Position numbers and translations under genes: made by a program. Below are positions 54,530-64,000 of a DNA stretch of 64,000 nt, one piece after another. The notes beneath the pieces are model-generated. The model was not told the DNA's origin. It saw only the letters and a program-made list of their open reading frames with translations, and did not search any database. The stretch's first letter is position 1; each line of letters starts with the position of its first letter. Origin of the DNA: Cristatella mucedo. Lineage: Eukaryota > Bryozoa > Phylactolaemata > Cristatellidae. The DNA lies in assembly GCA_009760855.2 (NCBI GenBank), contig WPIO01000007.1, positions 6,790,501-6,854,500 on the forward strand, written 5' to 3'.

Positions 54530-55902
54530 CTGCAACGTAGACGTACAAGTACATGTAGGCAGATGTAGGCCCCCAACCTACATAGCTTCTTAGCTTAACG
54601 ACAACTTGGGCCAAGGTAGGAAACTGCCCCCGGGGGATGCGGGTATGGGGAGCTCTGATGCTACCTCGCCAACTCTGCACAAGCAGAAGTTGCTTTGTGA
54701 TGGAAAATTTTCTGACGGAAATTGCGTTGCCAGAACTATGGCAATTCTGTGGTCGGCTTTAGACGAGGGATCGAGCTAACTTTTGAGGCTGGAGGAGAAT
54801 TCAAGGGTCGCCTCTATAATTTGTCCTAAGCCCGATGGGTTTTCTTGAAACAGACCAACCCTGCAAGCTGCAAGAATCTGTAGACGGTTTGCCGATCGGC
54901 AGGCCTCTTCAGTCTAAGCATACCTATATGGAGTAGCCGACACACCGGAAACGAACTCGGAAGTTAGGCGTAGCAGACGCAAACACAAACGTGACATGGC
55001 AACCGAGAAAAAAGTATTCGAAGAAATAGATCTAATTACCCTGCGACCGTTAGATGGGTTGATTCAATTGAAATCTTCGCTTCGTTGCGCTCGCAGTGTG
55101 GTTCGAGGGGGTTTTTGTCCTTTTCTACACTGAACCCCGGATGTGGCAGCGATACTGGAAGTGACGGCTGGCTCTTTGTTTCTTTAACGATGCGCATATC
55201 TGTCGCAATGCTGCAATGTTGATGACGAGGGAAGCACTGCGACGCAGTCACTGCTTGAAGTGCTCGGCTTTCAGCCTCGGCAGTCGGGACTCGTCATCTT
55301 TGGATCACGTCACAGAGTGAGACTAAATCACTAAATCTGGAAACTAAATCTGGAATCTAAAACTGGATAACTAGTCCAACGTTTTATGACGCTGCGTTCA
55401 CATGACTGCGATTGCTTTTATTTAGCATTCCCGATCAGTGCCTTAAGTCGTCTGCACGGTGCAAAACTCAGCAGCTCGTCAGGTGTACCGTCAAAGTAGT
55501 AGAGTAACTGCAGTAGCTAAAACGTTTACGACTGAGCATCGCTGGCTACCAAATCAGGCTTGATAGTTGATTTTAATTCCTTGGTCTGGCTCATATCCTA
55601 GATCCCTTCACTCACTTGCTTGTTCAACCTCCTTGCTTGTCTGGTGTACTCTCGCAAAATCCGTATCGAAGCATCTTGTCATCTTGGCGTCGGTCAAGCT
55701 AAATTGAAATTCTTGATTGACCGGGCCCTCAGACCATACGAATCGAATGTCTGAGTTTTGCAGTCGGATAAGGTCACTCACTATCTGGAAAAATCTTGTG
55801 TTACATATATAAGTCTCAGCCAAAGAAGCGTCTGTTTATGCCAGCTTTCTTTTTGCCCACGTAACCCTACTTTTTTCAGTAGGGTTGGCGTACTTTCATG
55901 TG
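54530..55902. other. non-coding duplicated block with LINE-D relic
   Basis: 54.7-55.33 kb matches 20.38-21.08 and 32.2-33.46 kb. 55.37-55.9 kb matches 35.53-36.06 kb, the 2-kb segment between them being deleted here. No exon. Confidence 0.45.
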
Positions 55903-55907
55903 CATGC

Positions 55908-56210
55908 TGTAGTTCGATTGCATGCAGGCTGATACTGCTCCTTTCTTCAACAGCTGGTGGGAGCATCCCCGAGAGGGGCCTGTGCACATCTGTGGTCAGC
56001 TTCTAACTAGGCGTTGACACAGGCCAATAACCCGCTCGTGAACAGATGGTGGATTCACCATCGGAGTCGGCCAAGGGACAGCCAGGGTCGAGGAGGAGAG
56101 TCGAGCGAGAGTAGGGGCCGAGGGGAGCCGTGCGCTCTTCGACTCCGTGCGTGGTAATAAACTGTCGGTGTCGGGCATCGGCTGGCTCTCTGCTGTGCGA
56201 ACAAACTACA
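55908..56210 (+). mobile_element. solo LTR (plus orientation)
   Basis: 303 bp with perfect 7-bp inverted termini TGTAGTT...AACTACA, flanked by the 5-bp duplication CATGC (55903-55907 and 56211-56215). It contains an AATAAA at about 56,156 and shares the GATGGTGGATTCACCATC-type palindromic core with the LTR at 22.6 kb. The paralogues at 23.67 and 47.06 kb show the single CATGC empty site. It is a solo LTR produced by LTR-LTR recombination of a Gypsy- or BEL-like element. Confidence 0.9.
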
Positions 56211-56215
56211 CATGC

Positions 56216-57007
56216 ATCACTGCATGTTAAGGTATTCCTGTTACCTTTAGCTTGCTGGTCTAAGAATGATATTTGTGTGTTTTTGCATGCTTGAAAACCA
56301 TTCCTGTACTTCACATCTAGTTACTGATTTCCATGCAGCACATTGAGAAGCACCTGGATGGAGGTATGTTTCCCTTGGGGTGCCATTGAAGTGACGTCCG
56401 ATTATTATTATCAACATAGCTTCGGGACTCATCATCAACTATTCCTTTCAAAGCATTACGCGTGCCTTTGATGGCTTTGTACGGTCGCTCATTGGAGACG
56501 TACGTTGGTACGTAGCCCAGTAGTTGAACAGTATTCAGCCAATAGCAATCAGCTTCATCGATCTTCAATCTCTTTTTACCATCTTCAAATATTTTGTGAT
56601 ATTTATACCAGGCCGAAGGCAAGACCAAAGCAGGACGGAAGAGAAACCGACCGTGTGAACCCGGATTTAGTGATCGCCTTGATCTTGCTTGTTAGCTGAA
56701 GCGAATAAGGCTAAATACATCGCTATCTTTATCCATCTTGTGCAAACTTCAGGCCGCATTGCTGAACATGTGCCAGCAAATAAGAAAAGCCATAAGCCAA
56801 GGCCGCCGCACCAACTGAATTCTAGATGTATATAGTGTATAAACGTGCAAAAAGTGCATGAAGTTAGTAGCCACCCAAACGCGAGTATAGTCTATGCCTG
56901 CAGCAAGGCAATAAGTTATATGGATAAAGAGCAAGGCTTAGAACGGTTGGAGGATGAGTAGAGTAGCGTACCATCAAAACTGAATGAAAGCCAAGATTGC
57001 CTTTGGG
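56216..57007. other. duplicated block, no gene
   Basis: Diverged relative of 23.7-24.45 kb; frames are not conserved. Confidence 0.4.
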
Positions 57008-57186
57008 TATGGTGAGCCGTGATGGCACACTAGGTAAGGCGGTTGCTTTCACGACCTCGGTCCCGAGGTCGTGGGTTCGATTCCTGCGGTGGGCGATCCT
57101 TTATCGCCACTGCAAGCGGTGGCGATAGCCGTAAAGGCTCTTCTGTCGCTATACAAAAGAGGCTGATTAATCAGCTAGGTTTTTTT
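57008..57186 (+). mobile_element. SINE S1, full length, with paralogous empty site
   Basis: Head with B box GGGTTCGATTCC (closest to consensus in the window), body and poly-T end. TATG flanks both sides. The paralogues (24.44 and 47.84 kb) read TTTGGGAATGATATTAGCTG without the element. Confidence 0.9.
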
Positions 57187-58454
57187 ATGACATTGGCTGG
57201 AGGAGGTGAGCGAGTATAGATAATGACAAGAACGAGGCCTATGACCGAACCCCGAGGTACCCCATACTTTAAAGGCCCCCTAAATGACAGACGGCCGTTT
57301 ACATCTACACCGAAGTAACATTTACACCGAAGTCTCTCTTTCTATCTCTGTCTCTCTATCTCCACGTCTCTGTCTCTTCTTTTTTCTTGGATAGGAACTA
57401 ATGCATTTTAGCCCAGAGCCAGTGCAGAAGGATCCTGTTTTAATTGTTCAATGCTTGTAATTGATCAAGGAGTTCGAGAAGGCCACATATTTTTGACAAT
57501 TGATTAGAAGGTTTATTCCTGACCTGAAGCTGAGCAGTTTCCGAATAGCAGTTCGCTCTAATTATTAGTTAACGTTGCCAACCTTGACCAATCGAGGCCA
57601 CGGCTCAAGCCCTGTGGTGGCGTTTGTGTTAAGTGACTGAATTATATTTGCCAATTATCTCCAATGCCTTTTTTAGCACCTATCATCTCTCATGGGCGTA
57701 TTGGCAATGCAGTGTTATGCTATCGGTCGTATCCCAGCCATGGATTTCATAACATTAATGTAAACAGGCAACGTGCACTCAGACCCTGACAGCTGGTGCA
57801 AAACATTGCAGCTAGGCTTGTCTGCCGTGAGCATCGAAGTTACCACGTCACCCAACGGCAGGGACATGTTTACAATATTCGTTATAGCTCGCTTATGCAG
57901 GTATACGTACCTGATAAGAAGAACTGATGGGAACAAGTGAGCAGGGGATATCAGAAGCTTTAGCGACAAAGATAAATGGTCCGCAATGGACAAGCTCTTA
58001 TTATGACCCGTGTGATTCGACTATTTCTCTAGGAATCTTGACTCGATCATAGCTAAAATAGATTGATACAACCTACAATAATTCTCAGACCGTAATTGAA
58101 TGACAGCGGATCCCTACTTCCTGACTGCTGATCCTGACTGCCTTTTCAAGCCGTCGTCTAACATGACTTGATTTCACTTTTGTCAGCCGTAAACCCAAGA
58201 GCGTCAGGACGGGTGTGAACGTTTCGTTCAGGGTTGGAGGTGCAAAATCCTCTTACCCATCAGCTAGCATCCGGTTGTAGCATGCAAAGAGGGACTGTCA
58301 TCGGTAGGAAGATGAAGCAAAAGGCTAAGGACGCAAGTTTGTTTCAGACGGTGTTAATTTAAAAAAAAACCTTAGCTTTCTTGTCTCTTTCACAATTTTG
58401 GATACCAAAATCGTGTGTACATCTATCTGGATAGGCAGAAGTACTACCTAAACT
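57187..58454. other. duplicated block with SINE S3 fragment and LINE relic; no gene
   Basis: 57.19-57.58 kb matches 36.25-36.55 kb; 57.59-58.44 kb matches 38.5-39.35 kb, including the VQNIAARLVCRE-like remnant region. Confidence 0.45.
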
Positions 58455-58696
58455 GACCTGACCATACTTAAAAGGAACTTAAAAACATACCTATTTGTGG
58501 CAGAATTTAGTGGGCCCCTGTGATTCGTCCTTCATGTGCTTATGCGTGCTGACCCTGTGCCTGTCACCCCTAACCATATTATTCATTTTGTTTGTTTTTC
58601 AAGCATTATTTTACTTACCATTCAATTGTATTTCCCTTTGCAGCAAATGTAATGCGCCTAGAAAGAGATTGTTCTCTGAGGGCGCTTTATCAAGTG

Positions 58697-58732
<36 letters not shown>

Positions 58733-58737
58733 CTGCT
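58455..58737 (+). mobile_element. LINE-B 3' fragment at an inversion edge
   Basis: Plus strand; 3' UTR, hairpin lacking a few bases, and a long (ATT)n (58,698-58,733). It replaces about 350 bp present in unit 1 (39.35-39.67 kb) and directly abuts the inverted segment. Confidence 0.85.
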
Positions 58738-59175
58738 ACACATTCTACCTATCAGCCGAGCTAAGAGCATGAGACTGGTGGAGACGTTATTCGCTGAAAA
58801 ACCAGATGATTGCCAGCATACATATCCGTGGTTGCTCCTGGTGGCGCATGTCAATTGTAATGAAATATTGTCATTGAAAAATCTATTTACTTCACCTAAA
58901 ACATCTCCAGCGCCTCCCCACCAAGCTTGTGAAGTCAACGAGAATAATGGCTGATGTGAAATACTCGAGACAAGCATGATAAACAATAATAATAAAATTG
59001 TGTACAGCACTCAAAAGGACTAAACCTGTTTCTAGGCAAGCTGGAATGGAACAGAATCGATAGACGCAGTAATAAATTTAGAGATACAGCCTAGGTTTAG
59101 AGGATGAAACTCCCTATTGCTTGGCATTGTATTATTCTATCTTATTATTATTATTATTCTATCTGCTCAAAGACT
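58733..59175 (-). repeat. segment inverted relative to unit 1
   Basis: Reverse complement of about 39.67-40.10 kb. Sequence on the right (TAGATGGCCTAGGCTTC) resumes direct alignment. (ATT)n runs and TCTGCT sequences lie at both edges. Confidence 0.85.
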
Positions 59176-59369
59176 GCCTAGATGGCCTAGGCTTCACCGG
59201 GCCCTGAACTGCACGAAGTAGCCGGACAGGTCGCGCTGGCTGGTGGTACGTTGGAAGCACTGGCCACCCTAAGAATTGCCACTACCCACTCTAAATTGGA
59301 TGCGAGCGTCTTTTATAGCCCAGAACATTCGGCCGCTGTGGGCGACCGCGAGCGGTGAGAGCTACTTAC
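59176..59369. other. intron-side sequence downstream of E4
   Basis: Matches 40.1-40.28 kb almost exactly; no exon. Confidence 0.4.
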
Positions 59370-59648
59370 CATGTATTCCATATCTCTCCAAGATTTTCGA
59401 AATATCTACTTTGGGTTTGCTGGCCTTGGCATCATTTCGCTGAATTCGAGCGCCAGTCTGTGAGGTCTGCTTGGCGGCACGAGAGCGCTGCGGCTTCGGT
59501 TGCAGTTGATCGCTTGGCTGCGGAAGAGCCGAATGTGCTGGCCCGTCTCGAGGCTGCTGAACATCGGTCGACGGCGGGCTACGAATGGCCGGCGGTGACG
59601 ATGTGATAATTTCCCGTGTGACGATACGCTCTTGCGAAAACACTTGAA
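59370..59648 (-). CDS. E4 cassette copy 1 (phase 1-1)
   Basis: A 279-nt exon between CGCTTTGCAG and CATG|GTAAGT; Ser/Pro-rich start, basic middle (KPKPQRSRAAKQTSQTGAR), helix-like end DISKILERYGIHG. The last residues (IHG before the donor) parallel LHG at the end of E6. Same length as copy 2, with substitutions at several positions. Confidence 0.7.
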
Positions 59649-59878
59649 CTGCAAAGCGCGTACACGTGGCAGCAAAGCGTCAGCTACCGGTTTGTATGGC
59701 CCACCAAACATAGGTGTATAATCGTGAGATCTAGCAACACTGCATTAATTACGCCGGACAGTATCCCCGTGAATGTCGCGTGCATTGGACGCTGGCTCAA
59801 ATCCTGTTCATTGGACGGTTTACTAATGCATCGCGAGAAGTTGATCCCTAGTGCAGGGACTACATCGAAAAAACCTAC

Positions 59879-59998
59879 CTCGAGTTGTTTCGGTGAGCGT
59901 CTGCCGATCCAGAGCGGAGCTGATGGGTGACAGGAGCTCGCTTGCCGACGTCTGTGTGGGACCTCGCAAAAGGTCATTGGCGAGTGTGTGCAGGGGAT
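59879..59998 (-). CDS. E3 cassette copy 1 (phase 1-1)
   Basis: A 120-nt exon between GTTCGCTTACAG and CGAG|GTAGGT encoding 39 full codons (LHTLANDLLRGP, SELLSPISSALDRQ). It joins E2 (ends phase 1) and E4 (starts phase 1). Confidence 0.6.
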
Positions 59999-60344
59999 CT
60001 GTAAGCGAACAGACGTGCCGGTAAGGACGACACTGAGCCCAAAATACGCAGCCTCACAAGATTTGGGATACATATGCTTTCTTCCCTCAAAGATCAAAGC
60101 AGCGTCACTGCTTTCGAGCGTGGACCGTTGGTCATATCTGCATCCTCGCTAAGCTGGACAAGACAAGACGTATTAGCAACTGTACCCTGCCGGAGCCAAT
60201 CAGTAATTCTTCCTTACATAGACAGCCGCCCAGGGAATTTAGAAGATCAAGCTCAATTTCTCTCCGTTGTATATAGCAGCATTATTGGGTTTAGGTGGGC
60301 CAGTTGAAAATCAGGAAGCCATTATAGCAGGTGTACGACCGAGC
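59999..60344. other. intron-side sequence upstream of E3
   Basis: Nearly identical to 40.92-41.26 kb; no exon recognised. Confidence 0.35.
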
Positions 60345-60603
60345 GGATAATAATGATAATGCATTCGATATAGCACCCACAGAGAACTCAATCTCTCTCT
60401 AAGCACTTTGCATTTGCTGCATAGAAAGCACGATCGAATGGTTAGTGGTATCATGCTTGATAAACAACAAGAATAACATGGTTAGGGGTGACACGCACAA
60501 GGTCAGCATGCAGTTATGACTAGTGGCAGCATGCAAAGTATCAGCACGCATAAGCACATATAGAGGAATCACGGGGACCCACTAAATGCTATCATAAATG
60601 CTT
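60345..60603 (-). mobile_element. LINE-B 3' fragment, end of unit 2
   Basis: Duplicate of 41.26-41.52 kb. Paralogy ends within it, at about TATCATAAATG, followed by unique sequence. Confidence 0.8.
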
Positions 60604-61137
60604 TCCCATAGCATCTTGATGTTTCTATACAACGTACCGCCCTGGTTGGGCCCCGGGGTAATGTTCTTGCCTTGAACGACCAAGTTCGTGGAGTCGAGCC
60701 ATGTAGCATACTTATTACGTTCGGAAAGAGACGAAGCCCTATTATTTCGCTTCACAGATGTGTGCATATTACACGTACAATATACCAATATATACAATCG
60801 TCCAAGTAGAAGAATAGATGCAAACTCAAGATATTTGGTTACTGAATGCCGAAGCGAGTTGCAGTCTTTCGGTGCACAAGAACCGAAGGATTAATAATCA
60901 AAAGAATCAGTGCGATTCAGTGCGAGAAACGACGGGCGAGAGGACTTGAAGCTGAGGAGGAGCAGTGCGAATGCGAGAGCTCACGCGGAGCATGGAGGGC
61001 GGAGCGGATAGGCTGCTACGACCGAGTGAAACTACCTGTACGGGCAGAGAAAGGATTTCGAAGTCAATTACAGGTAACGACTTTGAGGCCTCTCGAGCGT
61101 CTGTGAGGCCTCGCGAGCTTCCTGTTTTGTCACATAC
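60604..61137. other. intron 2 region; possible SINE fragment
   Basis: 60.64-60.71 kb (GGTTGGGCCCCGGGGTAATG ... GGAGTCGAGCC) resembles a tRNA-like SINE head, weakly. The remainder is unique, with no exon. Confidence 0.3.
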
Positions 61138-61402
61138 CAGAGGATTGTGGGGCGTGCTGATCCTGCGTGGGATCTGGATGTGGTGGCTGGTCTTCGTGCT
61201 TTCCAGGAGATCGTAACTTCGTCCCCACTGCAGAGCCAAATTTAGTAGATAGTTTCTCCTTGTCCTGCTTCACGCGATCTTCTGATACCGCAGTGTCATC
61301 TCTGCGGGTGACCTTCGGCGCCCAGACGTCGCTACCTGAGACTGAACTTGACCAGCTTGGCTGAGGCTGCAGTCTGTCAAACTGGTAGCGCCTCGGTGCT
61401 TT
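61138..61402 (-). CDS. E2, first mature-chain exon (phase 0-1)
   Basis: A 265-nt exon after CTTCTCTGCTTTGCAG and before CTCTG|GTATGT, entering in phase 0 and leaving in phase 1, thus converting the gene to the phase-1 register of all later cassettes. It encodes APRRYQFDRLQPQPSW, DVWAPKVTRRDDTAV, KQDKEKLSTKFGSAVGTKLR, ending in a His/Pro/Gln-rich run. The VWAPK segment recalls the APKP block of E5. Present once only; not duplicated. Confidence 0.65.
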
Positions 61403-61492
61403 CTGCAAAGCAGAGAAGTATCGTCAGAGAAATACAAAAGACGACGCGGCGTATGCTCCGGAGCTCCGAATAAAATACAGCAGCCAGTCTAC
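61403..61492 (-). other. candidate short first intron (90 or 33 nt)
   Basis: Ends in a good CTCTGCTTTGCAG acceptor. The donor is either ACC|GTAGAC at 61,492 (90-nt intron) or TTT|GTATTT at 61,435 (33-nt intron). Both keep phase 0 and both donors are weak; without splicing the frame stops at TGA inside this stretch. Confidence 0.4.
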
Positions 61493-61555
61493 GGTTGTCA
61501 AAAGCGCACAACAGAAGAGCATAATGTCAAGCACAAAACTTCTGGTCAACTTCAT
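61493..61555 (-). CDS. E1, start codon and signal peptide
   Basis: Minus-strand ATG at 61553-61555 opens MKLTRSFVLDIMLFCCALL, a positively charged start followed by a hydrophobic core, the layout of a secretory signal peptide. If the later donor is used (exon to 61436) the core is followed by SSGAYA and then ASS, giving a plausible signal-peptidase site after A-Y-A. The product would thus be exported. Only one copy exists; the second cassette set at 40.9 kb has no equivalent nearby. Upstream promoter elements were not identified. Confidence 0.5.
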
Positions 61556-61884
61556 CTAAAGTACAAACTGTTGCGCTTGGTGTGCTTAGCTGCTAGTCGT
61601 CGGTGAGTCTGGGGCATGGATTCTTTAGGACTGTGGTATGAAGTTAGAATCCCGATGAAGAAGCGAGAAGCATCCTATAAACTTATCCGGAACGTAAGAC
61701 CGGAGCCGTGCAACTTCTCTGTTTGGTTAAGCATAAGCAGGCAATCACAGTAAGCAGCACAAGCACGTCCATCTGGATGCCTATCTCGCGCAGTGGCTAC
61801 ATCTCGACGATGACTATCAAGGGTAAGAATGGAACGACATCTAATTAACTAGAAAGTACTCAGGAAGTGTGTCTAAGTGCAGTG
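61556..61884. promoter_or_regulatory. 5' flank of the cassette gene, no motif recognised
   Basis: Unique sequence directly upstream of E1 on the minus strand. I see no TATA box or YY1-type motif. Confidence 0.25.
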
Positions 61885-62250
61885 ATAATAATACTAATAA
61901 TGTAAATAATACACTGATAAAGCGACCGCAGAGAACTCCTCTTTCTAGGCGCTTTACATTTGTTGCAAAGGAAACACGATCGCATGGTGAGTGGTATCAT
62001 GCTTGATAAACAACATGAATAACACGGATAGGGGTGACATGCACAGGGTCAGCATGCAAGTGTGGTTAATGACAGCACGCACGGTGTCAGCACGCATAAG
62101 CACATACAGGACGAATCACAGGGACCCACTAAAGGCTGTCATAAATAGGTGCGTTTTTAATTTCTTTTTAAATGTGGTCAAGCAGGGGATATGACGGAAG
62201 TCGGGAGTGAGTTCCAGGCTTTCGGAGCATACGAACTAAAGGCACGGTAA
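61885..62250 (-). mobile_element. LINE-B 3' fragment
   Basis: Minus strand: AAT-rich tail, hairpin (GATAAAGCGACCGCAGAGA), 3' UTR and the first C-terminal codons, followed by an (ATT)n tract at 62,251-62,277 that does not belong to its tail. Confidence 0.8.
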
Positions 62251-62277
62251 TATTTATTATTATTATTATTATTATTA

Positions 62278-62531
62278 TGGCTCAATGCAAAAGATTTCGA
62301 AGTTGCAAATATGATTATTATTGACGTATAATGTTAGGAAAGAGGTAACATTTAATAAATCTTGCTGTGATGTATCCGATGGAAATAGAAATATCAATTG
62401 TCAATTTATATGTCAATATAAATTTATTTATATAATATATATATAAATATATCAATATATTTATATGTCAATGAAATTTACATTTATAAGCATATGTCTT
62501 TTTGTTTTAAAAAGTTGGCATGTCCTGGAAG
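62278..62531. other. AT-rich stretch, palindromic TATA/AAATA segments
   Basis: 62.39-62.47 kb contains repeated ATATATAAATATATCAATA-like pieces; no gene. Confidence 0.4.
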
Positions 62532-63001
<470 letters not shown>

Positions 63002-63002
63002 A

Positions 63003-63675
63003 GTTCTGTCTCGGCTTGATTATTGTAATTCCCTTTTGGCTGGGCTACCAAAGAAAGCTATTATGCCACTACAGCGGACTATGAATATGGCTGCAAGGCT
63101 GGTCTTCAAGTCCCAGCGGTTTGAGCACGTGTCACCTCTGCTGAAAGAGCTAGGATGGTTGCCGGTTGAGCAAAGGATACAGAGCAAAGTTCTCATGCTG
63201 ACCCACAAGGCCGGCCACGGCTTGGCTCCTTCGTACCTAGCTGAACTGCTGCATCAGTTTCAGCCTGTTCGCGCCCTCAGGTCCTGTGTGGACAATAAAT
63301 TAGCTGTCCCATACCTCCGCTTAAAGACAGTTGGCGACTGAAGGTTTAGCTCGGCAGGTCCTTGACTGTGGAACTCGCTTCCACAATTCTTACGCAATGA
63401 CATCTACTCTCCAACTGCCGACTTGGCACATCTTTTTCAGCGGTCCTGAACTAATACTTATATGCTACTCACAACCTTAACTGCTCTCCTAACTCTGCTA
63501 TGCTTCCCACTTTCTCTTTGTTGCGTGAGACGAAGTCTGTTGGCTACCGAATGCGTACCGAAAGCCGCTTAGGCTGTGAGTGCGCTATACAAAACTCTCC
63601 TACGTAACACCCACACAGTCTTTATGACTTTGTGGAGTTACTGACGGAGATACATGACATTAAATTACATTACAG
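63003..63675 (+). mobile_element. LINE-A, 5'-truncated
   Basis: Starts abruptly in the middle of the RT C-terminal region (LDYCNSLLAGLPKKAIMPLQ-like), keeps a 101-codon frame to 63,341 (HVSPLLKELGWLPVEQRIQS) and ends in the typical tail (GAGTTACTGACGGAGATACA). Confidence 0.85.
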
Positions 63676-63676
63676 A

Positions 63677-63863
63677 CAGACCGGACGGACGGACAGACCG
63701 GACGGACGGACAGACCGGGCGGACGGACAGACCGGGCGGACGGACAGACCGGGCGGACGGACAGACCGGGCGGACGGACAGACCGGGCGGACGGACAGAC
63801 CGGACGGACGGACAGACCGGACGGACGGACAGACCGGACGGACGGACAGACCGGACGGACGGA
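63677..63863. repeat. 17-bp minisatellite, 11 units
   Basis: Unit CAGACCGGRCGGACGGA repeated eleven times: units 1-2 and 8-11 carry A, units 3-7 carry G at the variable position. No spacers, so not CRISPR. It starts exactly at the tail of the LINE-A. Confidence 0.95.
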
Positions 63864-63872
63864 CAGACAGAC

Positions 63873-63910
63873 AGTCACGGCCTGAAATAAAAATATTTCA
63901 GGCCGTGACT
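63873..63910. repeat. perfect 17-bp inverted repeat, 4-nt loop
   Basis: Left arm 63873-63889 (AGTCACGGCCTGAAATA), AAAA spacer, right arm 63894-63910. Strong hairpin/cruciform potential. Possibly the end of a foldback or MITE element, or a terminator-like structure of an adjacent transcript. Confidence 0.9.
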
Positions 63911-64000
63911 TTCAATAATCCTATGCACGGATAAGTGATTTGAATACGCGAACGAAGCGCTGTGCCTACAGGCACACTGACATGTTTGCGTGCAGCTCAC

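Larger units (their letters stand above)
41920..60605 (+). repeat. segmental duplication, unit 2 (about 18.7 kb)
   Basis: Counterpart of 19.75-41.54 kb in the same orientation. It differs by loss of 28.7-29.86 and 33.5-35.5 equivalents, absence of the 36.6-38.3 LINE-A, presence of E6 in full length, three unit-specific SINEs, a solo LTR and an inverted 0.4-kb segment. Confidence 0.9.

Noticed and set aside
59684-60097. 137-codon minus-strand frame, repeated at 40600-41013
   Set aside because: It crosses both splice sites of E3 in a different register. Its conservation is explained by the near-identical duplication.
63677-63863. CRISPR-like regular array
   Set aside because: 17-bp units are directly adjacent without spacers, in a eukaryotic setting: a minisatellite.

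Overview
The window is nuclear DNA of an invertebrate animal; I cannot place the phylum. Evidence for this: open frames bounded by GT/AG splice signals instead of bacterial genes, many 5'-truncated L2/CR1-like non-LTR retrotransposons with (ATT)n or (ATTAC)n tails, tRNA-derived SINEs with A and B boxes, two solo LTRs with 5-bp target duplications, and long GA, TA, CT, CGG and GACA microsatellites. Most long open frames are retrotransposon relics or simple-repeat artefacts. All exons proposed here were found by reading splice signals, phase and reading frame by eye, without transcript or homology data.

The main discovery is a family of minus-strand exons, at about 18.9-61.6 kb, coding for low-complexity Ser/Thr/Pro/Ala-rich segments. 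Almost all internal cassettes are flanked by phase-1 introns on both sides (symmetric 1-1), so any can be skipped, duplicated or joined without breaking the frame. The complete set reads, from high to low coordinates: E1 signal-peptide exon (61.5 kb), E2 (61.1-61.4), E3 (59.9), E4 (59.4-59.6), E5 (54.0-54.4), E6 (49.2-51.4, about 700 codons, disordered) and T (48.96-49.14), a short terminal exon with C-x2-C-x3-C-x6-C. The lengths sum to 3564 nt, exactly 1188 codons including the stop. A second set E3-E4-E5-E6-T lies at 40.9-25.5 kb without its own E1/E2, and a third, E5-T, at 19.7-18.9 kb. No known family is recognised; a secreted, possibly mucin-like or disordered, rapidly evolving protein is inferred.

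Layout. 0-4.2 kb: SINE and LINE tails, a promoter-like ETS/YY1 patch at 1.2 kb, and a GC-rich minus-strand gene X (exons at 3.85-4.05, 3.0-3.37 and probably 1.5-1.64 kb) with a 370-bp CGG tract in an intron. 4.2-18.7 kb: LINE relics, some nested, microsatellites, a phase 1-1 exon with WQQ repeats at 6.0 kb and a few weaker exon candidates. 18.2-41.5 kb and 41.9-60.6 kb: two copies of a unit of about 19-22 kb holding the cassette genes, each also containing an older internal duplication; individual stretches vary from nearly identical to clearly diverged. 60.6-61.6 kb: the only E1/E2. 61.9-64 kb: LINE-B, a GA/GACA microsatellite, LINE-A, a 17-bp minisatellite and a perfect 17-bp palindrome.

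Comparing the duplicated copies gives natural before/after views of insertions: three SINEs, two LTRs, several LINE-B tails, a 0.4-kb inversion and an in-frame indel of about 1 kb inside E6.
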